In this document: piece by piece, positions 34,148 to 43,219 of the stretch
Position numbering within the stretch: position 1 is the stretch's first letter
Layout of the letters: every line of letters begins with the position of its first letter
Assembly (NCBI RefSeq): GCF_903469665.1
Contig: NZ_CAGKLC010000029.1
Location: 1-47,798, forward strand
Length of the DNA: 47,798 nt
Origin: Flavobacterium sp. UGB4466
GTDB taxonomy: Bacteria > Bacteroidota > Bacteroidia > Flavobacteriales > Flavobacteriaceae
Direction of reading: 5' to 3'
Made by a program: the position numbers and the translations under genes
Notes under the pieces: model-generated
Told to the model about the DNA's origin: nothing
The model's database searches: none
Seen by the model: the letters and a program-made list of their open reading frames with translations, nothing else

Positions 34148-34978
34148 TTACATGGAGAGATTAAATGTAGTTCCGTTTTCGTTTGTGTAAGTGAATTTTT
34201 TGTCGCAATCATTATTGCCATAATCAACCACTCCGTTTAGTAAGTTGCCCTGAATTTTTAGTTTTCCTTTGGAAATAAAATCGCAAGTATATTTTTTAAT
34301 TAATGATTCCTGAACGGTTAAGGTTAATACGGCTCCGTTTGAGCTGGTGATGGTGTGGTTTCCTTCAGTCATTTCATATGTATTGTCTTCCAGAACGTAA
34401 GGAGTATCGACACCTGCAGTTTGTTTTACAGTCCAGTTTCCTGAGTTAAGATAAACTCTGCCTTCTAAATCAGTGAACTTTCCGTTGGTCACTTTTCGGC
34501 TCCATTGTGGTACAGTTGCCACAGTTGTTGTGTTGGTGTATTCTATTGTTCCTTCCAGTTTTATGCCGTTAAAAGAATAGTCGATTCTTTCGATGGTTAT
34601 TTTACTTCCGGTAGTAATTATCGGTCCTGAAAGCGTGATTTTTAATTTCCCTTTTCTGTTGATCAGATTGTCAGTGCATCCGGTTCCGTAATCAACTGTG
34701 AAAACTTTCGGATAAGAGGTTGGGCTTTGTTGTGTAATTGTAATTGCGCCACAGATTCCCGGTGTTGTCTCGTTTGATTTTGCTGAGGAAGTGTTTTTTG
34801 TTGTAACGATTAACCCGGTTTTGATGTCCATATCGTTAATGGCATCGATGGTAAGAGAAGCTCCAACTGACGTGACATCAGATTCAGGTTGTTTTTTTGT
34901 GTCATCATTGCCAGAGCAGGAAAATTGTGTTAGTGCTGTTGTACAAATGGTTAGGAGTAAAAACACTGTTTTTTTCAT
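34148..34978 (-). CDS. Predicted lipoprotein of unknown function
   Basis: A 276-residue protein with a lipoprotein signal, VFLLLTICTTALTQFSC (lipobox QFSC). The mature part is beta-rich: TPGICGAITITQQ, DYGTGCTDNLINRKGKLKIT and CDFISKGKLKIQGNLLNGVV with GNNDCDKKFTY. Paired cysteines suggest disulphides outside the cytoplasm. The repeated GKLKI segment may mark two related subdomains. I do not know a named family. It has its own promoter candidate and a terminator. Confidence 0.75.
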   Translation of the reverse strand: MKKTVFLLLTICTTALTQFSCSGNDDTKKQPESDVTSVGASLTIDAINDMDIKTGLIVTTKNTSSAKSNETTPGICGAITITQQSPTSYPKVFTVDYGTGCTDNLINRKGKLKITLSGPIITTGSKITIERIDYSFNGIKLEGTIEYTNTTTVATVPQWSRKVTNGKFTDLEGRVYLNSGNWTVKQTAGVDTPYVLEDNTYEMTEGNHTITSSNGAVLTLTVQESLIKKYTCDFISKGKLKIQGNLLNGVVDYGNNDCDKKFTYTNENGTTFNLSM

Positions 34979-35014
34979 AGTAGTTTTTGTTTTTTGATTA
35001 GATTAAAAGGCGAT

Positions 35015-35042
35015 CAAATGTAACGAAAAAAATGAAATACAA
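35015..35042 (-). promoter_or_regulatory. Predicted promoter of the 276-aa lipoprotein gene
   Basis: Minus-strand TTG (35042-35040) and TACATTTG (35022-35015), 17 bases apart, an exact -7 match. The gene starts 36 bases downstream. Confidence 0.5.
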
Positions 35043-35092
35043 TAAAAAAATCCGCTTGGATTCAGTGGGGCTTAATTGAAGCTTGTTTTTCT

Positions 35093-35127
35093 AAAAATAA
35101 AAAGCCCCGCAAGTTTACTTGCAGGGC
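35093..35127 (-). terminator. Terminator after htpG
   Basis: Minus strand GCCCTGCAAG with CTTGCGGGGC (one internal A-C mismatch), loop TAAA, then TTTTTATTTTT. It lies 38 bases after the htpG stop. Confidence 0.8.
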
Positions 35128-35165
35128 CTAAATTCTAATTTTGAAAACTTCTCTTGCTAAAAGTT

Positions 35166-37049
35166 TTATTTAATCATTTCAAAACTTCTTTTTACGAAAG
35201 CGGTTAAAGCTTCTCCTTTTAATAAGTTTTGTGACAATTTTGCTAAGTCTAAAGCTTGTTTTACCAAGTGTTCCTGATGTGTTTTGTCTTCTGTGTTCAG
35301 GATGCTTGACGCTAAGTCTGAATTGGTATTTACAATCAAATTGTACATTTCCGGCATATTGCCCATTCCGAACATTCCGCCACCACCTGACTGACTCATT
35401 TCTTTCATTCTTCGCATGAATTCAGGTTGGGTGATGATAAATGGAGCCGCCTGACTGTCCATTGCTTCCAGTTGTACAGAGTATGCTTTAGGGATGTAAG
35501 TTTCTAAAGATGTTTTTAAAGTTTCTTTTTCTTCATCTGACAATTTAGAAATGGTGTTTTCTTCTTTCTTGATTAAATTATCAATGTGATCAGAGTCTAC
35601 ACGTACAAAAGTTAAATCACTATTGTCACTTTCAATTTTTTGAATTAAGTGTGAGATAATAGGTGAATCTAAGAGTAATACTTCATATCCTTTTTCTTTT
35701 GCTGTTTCAATATAAGAATGCTGTGCATCTTTGTTTCCGGCATAAAGGACGATCAGTTTCCCGTCTTTGTCAGTTTGATTTTCTTTTAATTTTTCTTTTA
35801 ATTCTTCCAGAGTAAAGTAGGTATCATCAACTGTTGGGTACAACACAAACGCACCGGCTTTTTCGTAGAATTTATCTTCAGAAAGCATTCCGTATTCTAA
35901 AACGATTTTAATGTCGTTCCATTTTTGTTCAAAATCAGCACGATTTTCATTGAACAAAGCTTTTAGTTTATCAGCTACTTTACGAGTGATATAGTTTGAG
36001 ATCTTTTTAACAGCGCCATCAGCTTGTAATCCTGAACGGGAAACGTTTAATGGAATATCCGGAGAATCAATAACACCTTTTAACATCGTTAAAAATTCAG
36101 GTACAATTCCTTCTACATTATCTGTAACGTAAACCTGGTTTTGGTACAATTGAATTTTGTCTTTTTGAATCTGCATGTCCGAACCTAACTTAGGGAAGTA
36201 CAAAATTCCGGTTAGGTTAAAAGGGTAGTCTACATTTAAGTGAATGTTGAACAACGGCTCCTCAAACTGCATTGGATATAATTCTCTGTAAAAGTTTTTG
36301 TAGTCTTCGTCAGATAATTCAGTTGGTTGTTTCGTCCATGCCGGATTTGGATTGTTGATGATGTTGTCGATTTCAACCGTTTCATTGACATAATCTTCAG
36401 GAGCATCTTCCGGTTTTGGAAGTGTTTCTGTTCTGGTTCCAAATTTAATTGGCACAGGCATAAACTTGTTGTACTTGTTCAATAATCCACTGATTTTTGA
36501 ATCTTCTAAAAATTCAAGAGAATCTTCAGCAATGTGCAGGATGATTTCAGTACCACGTGAAGTTTTATCAGCAGGTTCTAAAGTAAACTCAGGGCTACCG
36601 TCACATGTCCAGTGAGCTGCAGGTTCATCTTTGTATGATTTTGTAATGATTTCTACTTTTTCTGCAACCATAAAAGCGGAATAAAAACCAAGACCAAAGT
36701 GACCAATAATTCCTGAATCTTTAGCAGAATCTTTGTATTTGTCAAGGAATTCTTCAGCTCCTGAAAAAGCAACCTGATTGATGTATTTTTCCACTTCGTC
36801 AGCAGTCATTCCAAGACCCTGATCGATAATGTGGATTTTTTTTCCTTCTTTATCTACTTTGATTTCGATAACCGGATTTCCGTATTCTACTTTAGCTTCG
36901 CCAATACTAATAAGATGTTTTAGTTTTAAAGTAGCGTCAGTTCCGTTGGAAACAAGCTCACGTAAGAAAATTTCGTGATCGCTGTATAAGAATTTTTTGA
37001 TTAAGGGAAAGATGTTTTCTACCGAAACATTAATTTTACCTGTTGTCAT
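35166..37049 (-). CDS. htpG: Molecular chaperone HtpG (Hsp90)
   Basis: A 627-residue Hsp90. The N-terminal GHKL ATPase domain has LRELVSNGTDATLKLKHL, HIIDQGLGMTADEVEKYI and GIIGHFGLGFYSAFMVA. The middle domain includes LYFPKLGSDM, VYVTDNVEGIVPEFLTMLKG and SPDIPLNVSRSGLQ. The C-terminal dimerisation domain has a Gly/Met-rich stretch (SQSGGGGMFGMGNMPEM). It folds and stabilises client proteins with ATP in the cytoplasm. Monocistronic with its own terminator. No strong -7 consensus was found upstream; an imperfect palindrome TGACA-N3-TGGCG lies at 37119-37131. Confidence 0.97.
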   Translation of the reverse strand: MTTGKINVSVENIFPLIKKFLYSDHEIFLRELVSNGTDATLKLKHLISIGEAKVEYGNPVIEIKVDKEGKKIHIIDQGLGMTADEVEKYINQVAFSGAEEFLDKYKDSAKDSGIIGHFGLGFYSAFMVAEKVEIITKSYKDEPAAHWTCDGSPEFTLEPADKTSRGTEIILHIAEDSLEFLEDSKISGLLNKYNKFMPVPIKFGTRTETLPKPEDAPEDYVNETVEIDNIINNPNPAWTKQPTELSDEDYKNFYRELYPMQFEEPLFNIHLNVDYPFNLTGILYFPKLGSDMQIQKDKIQLYQNQVYVTDNVEGIVPEFLTMLKGVIDSPDIPLNVSRSGLQADGAVKKISNYITRKVADKLKALFNENRADFEQKWNDIKIVLEYGMLSEDKFYEKAGAFVLYPTVDDTYFTLEELKEKLKENQTDKDGKLIVLYAGNKDAQHSYIETAKEKGYEVLLLDSPIISHLIQKIESDNSDLTFVRVDSDHIDNLIKKEENTISKLSDEEKETLKTSLETYIPKAYSVQLEAMDSQAAPFIITQPEFMRRMKEMSQSGGGGMFGMGNMPEMYNLIVNTNSDLASSILNTEDKTHQEHLVKQALDLAKLSQNLLKGEALTAFVKRSFEMIK

Positions 37050-37192
37050 ATTTTTTTATTTTTTAGTTTAATGTGATGATTTTCATTTCTTCAAATAGAA
37101 TACCAATTGTTTTTTGGGTGACAAAATGGCGCAAGTGTTAATTTTGAAAGAAAATAATTAGATTCTGAAACCCGAGATATCCCTATGAATTG

Positions 37193-37200
37193 TATCTTTG
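37193..37200 (+). promoter_or_regulatory. Predicted -7 element (TATCTTTG) of the lipocalin-like/OmpA pair
   Basis: An exact TAnnTTTG match 45-54 bases before the two candidate ATGs of the next gene. No good -33 element seen. Confidence 0.5.
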
Positions 37201-37253
37201 TGGTATAATAATTGTTAAACGTGTCAGTATTAACTCTAAAAAAAATGTACGAA

Positions 37254-37757
37254 ATGAAGAAAATTATTTTCATTTGCATGATGGCCGCGATGTTTTTTGC
37301 GTGTAAATCAGCTTCGTCTACAACAGCTTCAAATGGAGCACCCACACTATCGACTAAACTTGACAGACCTACTCAGGTAGCTATTAAAGGAAATTGGGTT
37401 TTAACCAATGTTTCTTATCCTGGTTCTGAATATATCAAGGTAAATTCTTTTGATCTTGCAGATTCTAAATGCTTCATCGGAAGTACGTGGAATTTCATTT
37501 CAAATAACAACAAAGGGTCAATGGCTTTGACAGCAGCAAGCTGCACCGGATTTAATTCACCAATTGTTTGGAGTGTTAATAATCAGGGAATGTTTGTTCT
37601 TAAAATTTTGGATGCTGGGATAAAAGCTAAAAAGGTAAGAGATGGATACCTATTAAAAGTTGCAGGTTTGACTGATAATTCATTTCAGTTGATCGATAAC
37701 ATTAACGTAGGTGGACAAACAAAAGATGTAGTGTACCAATTTCAAAGAGCCAATTAA
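37254..37757 (+). CDS. Lipocalin-like lipoprotein
   Basis: A 167-residue protein from the ATG at 37254 (MKKIIFICMMAAMFFACKSA, lipobox FFAC). An ATG at 37245 (MYE before it) is also possible. The mature part has KGNWVLTNVSYPG, the G-x-W opening of lipocalin-like domains, then FDLADSKCFIGSTWNFISNN and MALTAASCTGFNSPIVWSV. It is probably in the outer membrane and may bind a small hydrophobic ligand; the ligand is unknown. It is 18 bases upstream of an OmpA-family gene, so they are likely co-transcribed and both act at the envelope. Confidence 0.82.
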   Translation: MKKIIFICMMAAMFFACKSASSTTASNGAPTLSTKLDRPTQVAIKGNWVLTNVSYPGSEYIKVNSFDLADSKCFIGSTWNFISNNNKGSMALTAASCTGFNSPIVWSVNNQGMFVLKILDAGIKAKKVRDGYLLKVAGLTDNSFQLIDNINVGGQTKDVVYQFQRAN

Positions 37758-37775
37758 AAATAAAAATATAAAAAG

Positions 37776-38471
37776 ATGAGAAAGATAACCGTTTTAAGTT
37801 TGAGTTGTTTGCTAGTAGTAGCAAGTTTTTTTACAAGCTGCGATTCAGTAAAAAATGCAAATAACACACAAAAAGGTGCCGGAATTGGAGTAGTTGCGGG
37901 TGGTATCATAGGTGCTGTTTTAGGAAATAACCTAGGAAAAGGTGGAAATGCTGCTTTGGGAGCTGCAATTGGAGCTGCTGTAGGTGGAGGAACTGGTGCT
38001 CTTATTGGAAACAAAATGGACAAACAAGCCCGTGAAATTGATCAGGCTTTACCAGGTGCAAACGTAGAAAGAGTAGGAGAAGGAATTCACTTAACTTTAA
38101 ATGAAAATGCAGTACGTTTTGATACTAATAAATCTTCTTTGACGCCTCAGGCTAAAGCAAATTTAGATAAACTGGTACCGGTATTTAACGAGTATGGAGA
38201 TACTGATATTCAAATTTTTGGATATACTGATAATACAGGAAGACCGGAATACAATTTGACACTTTCAGGACAAAGAGCTGCTTCGGTACAGGCTTATTTA
38301 GTTTCAAAAGGATTAAAATCAAGCCGTTTCAAAACTTCAGGCTTAGGTATTGTTGATCCAATTGCGACAAACGACACACCGGAAGGAAGAGCACAAAACC
38401 GTCGTGTAGAGTTTTCTATCACTGCAAACGACAAAATGGTAAATGATGCTAAAGCTCAGGCTGGAAAATAG
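37776..38471 (+). CDS. OmpA family lipoprotein with glycine zipper
   Basis: A 231-residue protein. A lipoprotein signal ends in FFTSC. A glycine-zipper region follows (GAGIGVVAGGIIGAVLGNNL, then AALGAAIGAAVGGGTGALIG). The OmpA-C peptidoglycan-binding domain covers about residues 105-220: RFDTNKSSLTPQAKANLDKL, IFGYTDNTGRPEYNLTLSGQ, RAASVQAYL and EGRAQNRRVEF. It resembles YiaD/YfiB-like proteins that tether the outer membrane to peptidoglycan. A terminator follows. Confidence 0.93.
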   Translation: MRKITVLSLSCLLVVASFFTSCDSVKNANNTQKGAGIGVVAGGIIGAVLGNNLGKGGNAALGAAIGAAVGGGTGALIGNKMDKQAREIDQALPGANVERVGEGIHLTLNENAVRFDTNKSSLTPQAKANLDKLVPVFNEYGDTDIQIFGYTDNTGRPEYNLTLSGQRAASVQAYLVSKGLKSSRFKTSGLGIVDPIATNDTPEGRAQNRRVEFSITANDKMVNDAKAQAGK

Positions 38472-38495
38472 TTTCAATCTACAATAAAATTTCTT

Positions 38496-38529
38496 AAAAG
38501 CTGTTTCATAAATTGAAGCAGCTTTTTTT
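38496..38529 (+). terminator. Terminator after the OmpA-family gene
   Basis: AAGCTGTTTC (38498-38507) pairs with GAAGCAGCTT (one G-U), 7-nt loop, then a T-run. The T-run overlaps the -33 element of the next gene. Confidence 0.82.
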
Positions 38530-38558
38530 GACTTTAGAAATTAAACATTGTAAATTTG
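38527..38558 (+). promoter_or_regulatory. Predicted promoter of the ABC ATPase gene (TTTG-N20-TAAATTTG)
   Basis: TTTG at 38527-38530 and an exact -7, TAAATTTG, at 38551-38558. The gene starts at 38577. Confidence 0.65.
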
Positions 38559-38576
38559 AACTTTCAAATATAACCC

Positions 38577-39527
38577 ATGCTCGACATTCAAAATATCTCT
38601 TTTTCGTACACCGAAAACCCTGTTATAAAAAACGTTTCTTTTACCATAAATAAAGGTGAGAATATTGCCATTATTGGGGAAAGCGGCTGCGGAAAAAGTA
38701 CACTTTTAAAACTTATGTACGGTTTGTACAACCTGGATGAAGGCAAGATTTTTTATAATGAAAAACCTGTTTTGGGACCAAAGTACAATTTGATTCCCGG
38801 AATGCCATTCATGAAATATCTGGCTCAGGATTTTGATTTGTCTCCTTATGAAACAGTTGCGGAAAATGTTGGGAAGTTTCTTTCGAATGGTTTTGCAAAC
38901 ATGAAAAAACTGCGTGTTCAGGAATTATTGGAGATGGTAGAAATGGAGCAGTTTTCAAACGTGAAAGCTAAATTTTTGAGTGGGGGTCAACAGCAGAGAG
39001 TGGCGCTGGTGCGAGTTTTGGCTTTAGAACCCGAAGTGATTTTATTGGATGAGCCGTTCAGTCAAATTGATGCTTTCAGAAAAAATGCATTGCGCCGAAA
39101 TTTATTTCGCTATTTGAAGCAAAAAGGAATTACCTGCATTATTGCTACACACGATAGTACGGATGCTTTGTCATTTGCTGATGAAGCGATTGTAATGCGT
39201 AACGGAGAGGTCCTCATTAAAGACAACCCAACAAAAATTTATGAAGACCCTGAAACGAAATATGTAGCCTCACTTTTTGGAGAGGTCAACGAAGTTCCTA
39301 CTCATGTTTTGGTTCCTTACGAAGATCAAATGCATAAAACTCTAGTTTATCCACATCAGTTTAAAATGGTTACAGAGTCTAATTTACCGGTAAAAATCAG
39401 AAGAACTTATTTTAGAGGGAATCACTATCTCATCGAAACGGTTTATAAAAGACAATTAATCTTTTTTGAAAGTGAAATTGACCTGCCTCTCGAACAGGAA
39501 ATATTTTTAGGTTTGAATTATCTATAA
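38577..39527 (+). CDS. ABC transporter ATP-binding protein without a visible permease
   Basis: A 316-residue ATPase. Walker A is IGESGCGKSTLLKLMYG near residue 35, the signature is LSGGQQQRVALVRVLA, Walker B is VILLDEPFSQID, and the H-loop is IIATHDSTDALSF. The C-terminal ~90 residues (VNEVPTHVLVPYEDQMHKTL to the end) resemble a small TOBE-like regulatory part as in Fe3+/spermidine-type importers. No permease or binding protein lies nearby, so the transport partner is encoded elsewhere, or it has a non-transport role. It has its own promoter. Confidence 0.85.
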   Translation: MLDIQNISFSYTENPVIKNVSFTINKGENIAIIGESGCGKSTLLKLMYGLYNLDEGKIFYNEKPVLGPKYNLIPGMPFMKYLAQDFDLSPYETVAENVGKFLSNGFANMKKLRVQELLEMVEMEQFSNVKAKFLSGGQQQRVALVRVLALEPEVILLDEPFSQIDAFRKNALRRNLFRYLKQKGITCIIATHDSTDALSFADEAIVMRNGEVLIKDNPTKIYEDPETKYVASLFGEVNEVPTHVLVPYEDQMHKTLVYPHQFKMVTESNLPVKIRRTYFRGNHYLIETVYKRQLIFFESEIDLPLEQEIFLGLNYL

Positions 39528-39640
39528 ATAACGCGAAAAGAGATTTTTAAGCGTTTCCGTTTAGTTTTTTTGTAGCGGGCACATAAAAAAGTAGGAAAAT
39601 TCATTTATATTAAAGATATTTGCTCTTTAATACTTTTCTT

Positions 39641-40369
39641 ATGATCTTTGACAAAAGAGATGATAACTCTAAAATAGAAAGAATTAGTTATCTAAGGCTC
39701 CGAAAAGCGATTGGAGTTTTGGCCGGTTTTTTACCATTGACGTTTATAACGGCTTCTTTATTGAGTCGACCAGATTATTTAACTCTTCAGGTGTCTTTTA
39801 GTGCATATTACTACACAAACTTAAGAGATATATTTACTTGTAGTCTCAGTGTACTGGCGCTTTTTTTAATTACTTACAAAGGATTTGGAAGTTCTGTATG
39901 GTGGAAATTCTGGAAAAATGACAATTTTCTTTCTAATCTTGCAGGGATTGCATTTCTTTTAGTAGCGCTATTTCCTACTAATCCGACTCATGGCAAAATA
40001 AAGATTTATTCTCTTATTCCAGCTGATTTACCGTTTTTAAGTCAGATACACAATTATCTCGCTGTAATAGCTTTTACTTGCCTGGCTATGATTTCTATTT
40101 TTGTATTTACGATAGGACAGAAGGAAAATAAAAACATTCCCATTCATTTTTTAAATGAGAATTACCTCTATATTGTATGCGGGTTATTGATGGCTTTAAG
40201 TTTTATTGTTTTGTTGCCATTATTGCAGCATTGGCATGTAAAGCAGGCTACGCTTATCAGTGAAACATGTGCATTTATTAACTTTAGTATTTCATGGTTG
40301 GTGAAGGGCCGGGTAATGGGGTCTAAAGGCAGACTTGGAAGAATAGTATACCGCGAGAATAATCAATAA
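39641..40369 (+). CDS. DUF998-like membrane protein
   Basis: A 242-residue protein from the ATG at 39641 (MIFDKRDDNSKIERISYLRL); an upstream TTG at 39620 is less likely. About six membrane helices. FSAYYYTNLRDIFTCSLSVL and FLLVALFPTNPTH, followed by IHNYLAVIAFTCLAMI, fit the DUF998 pattern of serine/tyrosine-rich loops near helix ends. Function unknown. It is not clearly tied to the ABC gene 113 bases upstream. Confidence 0.68.
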   Translation: MIFDKRDDNSKIERISYLRLRKAIGVLAGFLPLTFITASLLSRPDYLTLQVSFSAYYYTNLRDIFTCSLSVLALFLITYKGFGSSVWWKFWKNDNFLSNLAGIAFLLVALFPTNPTHGKIKIYSLIPADLPFLSQIHNYLAVIAFTCLAMISIFVFTIGQKENKNIPIHFLNENYLYIVCGLLMALSFIVLLPLLQHWHVKQATLISETCAFINFSISWLVKGRVMGSKGRLGRIVYRENNQ

Positions 40370-40446
40370 CCGAATAATTTGTAAAGGGGACTAAAATTAA
40401 GAGAACAGGAATATAGCGTTATAATTCTTAGGCTTAAATTATCTAT

Positions 40447-40493
40447 AAAATAATAGCCCTAAACTTATGAATTAGGTTTAGGGCTATTATTTT
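40447..40493. terminator. Bidirectional terminator, first of two back-to-back palindromes
   Basis: AAAATAATAGCCCTAAAC (40447-40464) is the exact complement of GTTTAGGGCTATTATTTT (40476-40493): an 18-bp stem with an 11-nt loop between two convergent genes. Confidence 0.85.
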
Positions 40494-40526
40494 AAACCCG
40501 ACAGGTTTTAAAAACCTGTCGGGTTT
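40494..40526. repeat. 33-bp near-perfect palindrome next to the terminator
   Basis: AAACCCGACAGGTTTT (40494-40509) and AAAACCTGTCGGGTTT (40511-40526) are exact complements with one central A. It begins at the base after the first palindrome. It is GC-richer than its surroundings and may be an interspersed element or a second terminator for the S9 peptidase gene. Confidence 0.8.
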
Positions 40527-40543
40527 GTTACTTATAAAAGTCT

Positions 40544-42955
40544 TTAGTTTTTTAAGTATTTTTCTAAAAACTGATCTTGTTCCCAAAGTAAGTGTAAAAT
40601 GTTTTCTTTGGCAACATAACTATGTGCTTCTTTTGGTAGAATAACCATTCTTGCGGTTGCTCCTAAGCCTTTCAAAGCCTGATAGTAACGCTCTGTTTGT
40701 AAAGTGAAAGTTCCTGGATTATTGTCGGCCTCACCATGAACTAACAAAAGTGGTGTTTTCATTTTGTCGGCATTCATAAAAGGAGACATTTTAGTATACA
40801 CTTCCGGAACCTCCCAGTAATTACGTTGTTCTGTCTGGAATCCAAAAGGAGTCAGCGTTCTGTTATAAGCACCGCTTCGGGCGATTCCACAAGCAAAAAG
40901 GTTGGAGTGAGTCAGTAAGTTGGCCGTCATAAAAGCACCATACGAGTGACCTCCAATAGCTACTTTTTTACGGTTAATGTATCCTAAAGCATCAACAGCA
41001 TCAATTGCAGCTTCAGCATTGGCTACTAATTGTGGCATAAAGTTATCATTAGGTTCTGTAGTGCCTTCACCAATGATAGGGAAAGCAGCATCATCAAGAA
41101 CAACATACCCTTTGGTTACCCAATACACAAACGATCCGTAATAAGGAGTTGTGAATTCATTTGAATTTTGAGTCGATTGTCCGGCACTGTTTCTGTCTTT
41201 GTATTCAGCTGGATAAGCCCAGATTAATAAAGGTAACTTTTCTTTTTTTGCTTTGTCGTAACCGGCTGGTAAATATAAAGTTCCTGAAAGTTCAAGACCA
41301 TCTTTACGCTTGTATTTGATCACTTCCTTACTCACATTTTTAATGCTTTCAAACGGGTTTCTGAAAGAAGTTATTGGTGTTAAGCTGTTTTGTTTTTTGA
41401 TATTTCTAAAGTAATAATTCGGATATTCACTCTTAGACTGAATTTGTACCAAAACTTTCCCTGCTTTAAAATCTTCAATTTCAAGTAAATCTTCTTTTTT
41501 GTCTTTGTACGGTGAGGTATAAATACGTTTGGATTGTAACGTTTTTAGATTGAATTCATCAATAAAAGGAAATTGTCCTTCTTTTGTATATCCATCTCCA
41601 ATACGATAAGCGTTGTCTTTTTCAATCGCCAGAACATATTTGTTGTATTCGTTCTTTCTGGTTTCAAAAACTCCCGGATCTGAGTAAACATCCTGTTGGT
41701 TTCTGTCTGTAATTACTTTTGGCTGTTGAGCTGGGTTTGCCGGATTGATCAGGTAGGTTTTGGTGTTACGAGTGTCGTACCATTGATCTGTTAGAAAAGC
41801 CACATTGTCATTACCCCAAATAATATCGTCGTAACGCTGTGGAACTTTTGCTAAAGAAGTTGCTTCGCTTGTAAAAGGAGCGTTCCAAAGAAAAACTTCA
41901 TCTCTAAAATCAACCTTATTGGCAGGATCACCTTCATCTAAAGCCACAACATAAGATAAGGTTGCAGGTTTATCATTTCTCCATGCCATTTCTCTTTTTC
42001 CTTTTCGAACAGCCATAAAACCTTTTGGTATTATTTCGTTTAACGGAACTTCATTAACTATTTTGATCTCTTTTCCTCTCGCATCATAAACAATAGTTCT
42101 GGATGGGAATCGGTATAAAGGAACTACGTAAGAAAATGGTTTTTGAATCGTGGTCAGCATAATATAATTACCGTCTGGCGAAATTCTCTCTCCGTAATAC
42201 ATTGCAGCTTCTTTAAACAATGTAGCATTTCCGTTAAGATTAACTTTGTAAAGTTCAGAAGTGGTGATGTTTTCAAAATTAATTTCGTCACTTTGATTTT
42301 TTAACATATCAGGAAACGTTCTGTTTTGAGATTTTGTTCCTGCTGTATTAGAGATAATTGGACCGGTTGGTAAATCATTTTTAGGATCCAATAATGGTTT
42401 TCTGTTTTTTGGAAGCATTTTTACCAAAATAGTCTCATTGTCTAAGAACCAGCTAAACGGATTTCCTAAATTGGCATTAACAGTTGCCTCAGTAAGTTTC
42501 GTTGCTTTTGCAGTTTCAACATCCAGAAACCAAAGTTCGACACCTGAATTTGTGGTGTGAGAGAACACTATTTTCTTGTCATTTGGAGACCAAAGGATGT
42601 TGCTTATTTTTGGATTTTGAGGTAATCCCGAAACCTGAACTTCTTCTTTACCGCTAATTTTTCTTAGCTTTAAATTTGTCGTATAAGTTACAGAGCTGGA
42701 AATGTTTGTTACCGGATTAATTCTTAAACCTCCTAAGCGAAGTTCGTCCTGGTTTAAATCATCGAGTGTTTTGTATGTACTCCTGTACATTAATAACATA
42801 TTCTCCTTTTTAGTATCCATCGATACTGTAGGAGCTTTTTCGTAATCGGCTAAATCTAAGATAGATTTTGATGGTTTTTGGTAAGTGAGATTTTCTTGTG
42901 CAAAGGCAAAAAAGCCAATGTTAAGAAACAAAAGTAATGTAACCTTTAATTTCAT
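40544..42955 (-). CDS. S9 family peptidase (glutamyl endopeptidase-like prolyl oligopeptidase fold)
   Basis: An 803-residue protein. The signal peptide is LKVTLLLFLNIGFFAFAQEN. A long beta-propeller-like part (residues about 30-560) holds WSPNDKKIVFSHTTNSGVEL and GERISPDGNYIMLTTI. The alpha/beta-hydrolase domain at the C-terminus has GGHSYGAFMTANLL (S671), HGEADNN (D744) and KEAHSYV (H778) as the triad. The closest pattern I know is the S9D glutamyl endopeptidase group. It is exported and should degrade oligopeptides in the periplasm. Monocistronic, diverging from fabH. Confidence 0.9.
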   Translation of the reverse strand: MKLKVTLLLFLNIGFFAFAQENLTYQKPSKSILDLADYEKAPTVSMDTKKENMLLMYRSTYKTLDDLNQDELRLGGLRINPVTNISSSVTYTTNLKLRKISGKEEVQVSGLPQNPKISNILWSPNDKKIVFSHTTNSGVELWFLDVETAKATKLTEATVNANLGNPFSWFLDNETILVKMLPKNRKPLLDPKNDLPTGPIISNTAGTKSQNRTFPDMLKNQSDEINFENITTSELYKVNLNGNATLFKEAAMYYGERISPDGNYIMLTTIQKPFSYVVPLYRFPSRTIVYDARGKEIKIVNEVPLNEIIPKGFMAVRKGKREMAWRNDKPATLSYVVALDEGDPANKVDFRDEVFLWNAPFTSEATSLAKVPQRYDDIIWGNDNVAFLTDQWYDTRNTKTYLINPANPAQQPKVITDRNQQDVYSDPGVFETRKNEYNKYVLAIEKDNAYRIGDGYTKEGQFPFIDEFNLKTLQSKRIYTSPYKDKKEDLLEIEDFKAGKVLVQIQSKSEYPNYYFRNIKKQNSLTPITSFRNPFESIKNVSKEVIKYKRKDGLELSGTLYLPAGYDKAKKEKLPLLIWAYPAEYKDRNSAGQSTQNSNEFTTPYYGSFVYWVTKGYVVLDDAAFPIIGEGTTEPNDNFMPQLVANAEAAIDAVDALGYINRKKVAIGGHSYGAFMTANLLTHSNLFACGIARSGAYNRTLTPFGFQTEQRNYWEVPEVYTKMSPFMNADKMKTPLLLVHGEADNNPGTFTLQTERYYQALKGLGATARMVILPKEAHSYVAKENILHLLWEQDQFLEKYLKN

Positions 42956-43179
42956 AATGTGAATTTTAGGAGTTTAGAGTTTGGTATTCCTATATGTTTG
43001 ACTAAAATACTTCAAACTTGTTACATTTTAGGTGTTATTTTTGATACTTTTCACATTTTTCAGGCAAAAACTGTTTTTTCAGAATATAAACTGTCAGAAT
43101 CCTATTTATAATTAAAGTATATTGAATTGCCAATTACGAAAAAAACACTAATTTGGACGTTAATGTTTTAAAGTATACT

Positions 43180-43187
43180 TAAATTTG
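43180..43187 (+). promoter_or_regulatory. Predicted -7 element (TAAATTTG) of fabH
   Basis: An exact TAnnTTTG match 32 bases before the fabH ATG. A TTTG at 43152-43155 is 24 bases upstream, slightly long. Confidence 0.55.
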
Positions 43188-43219
43188 CATTACAATTTTT
43201 TAACAAATAATAAAACAAT

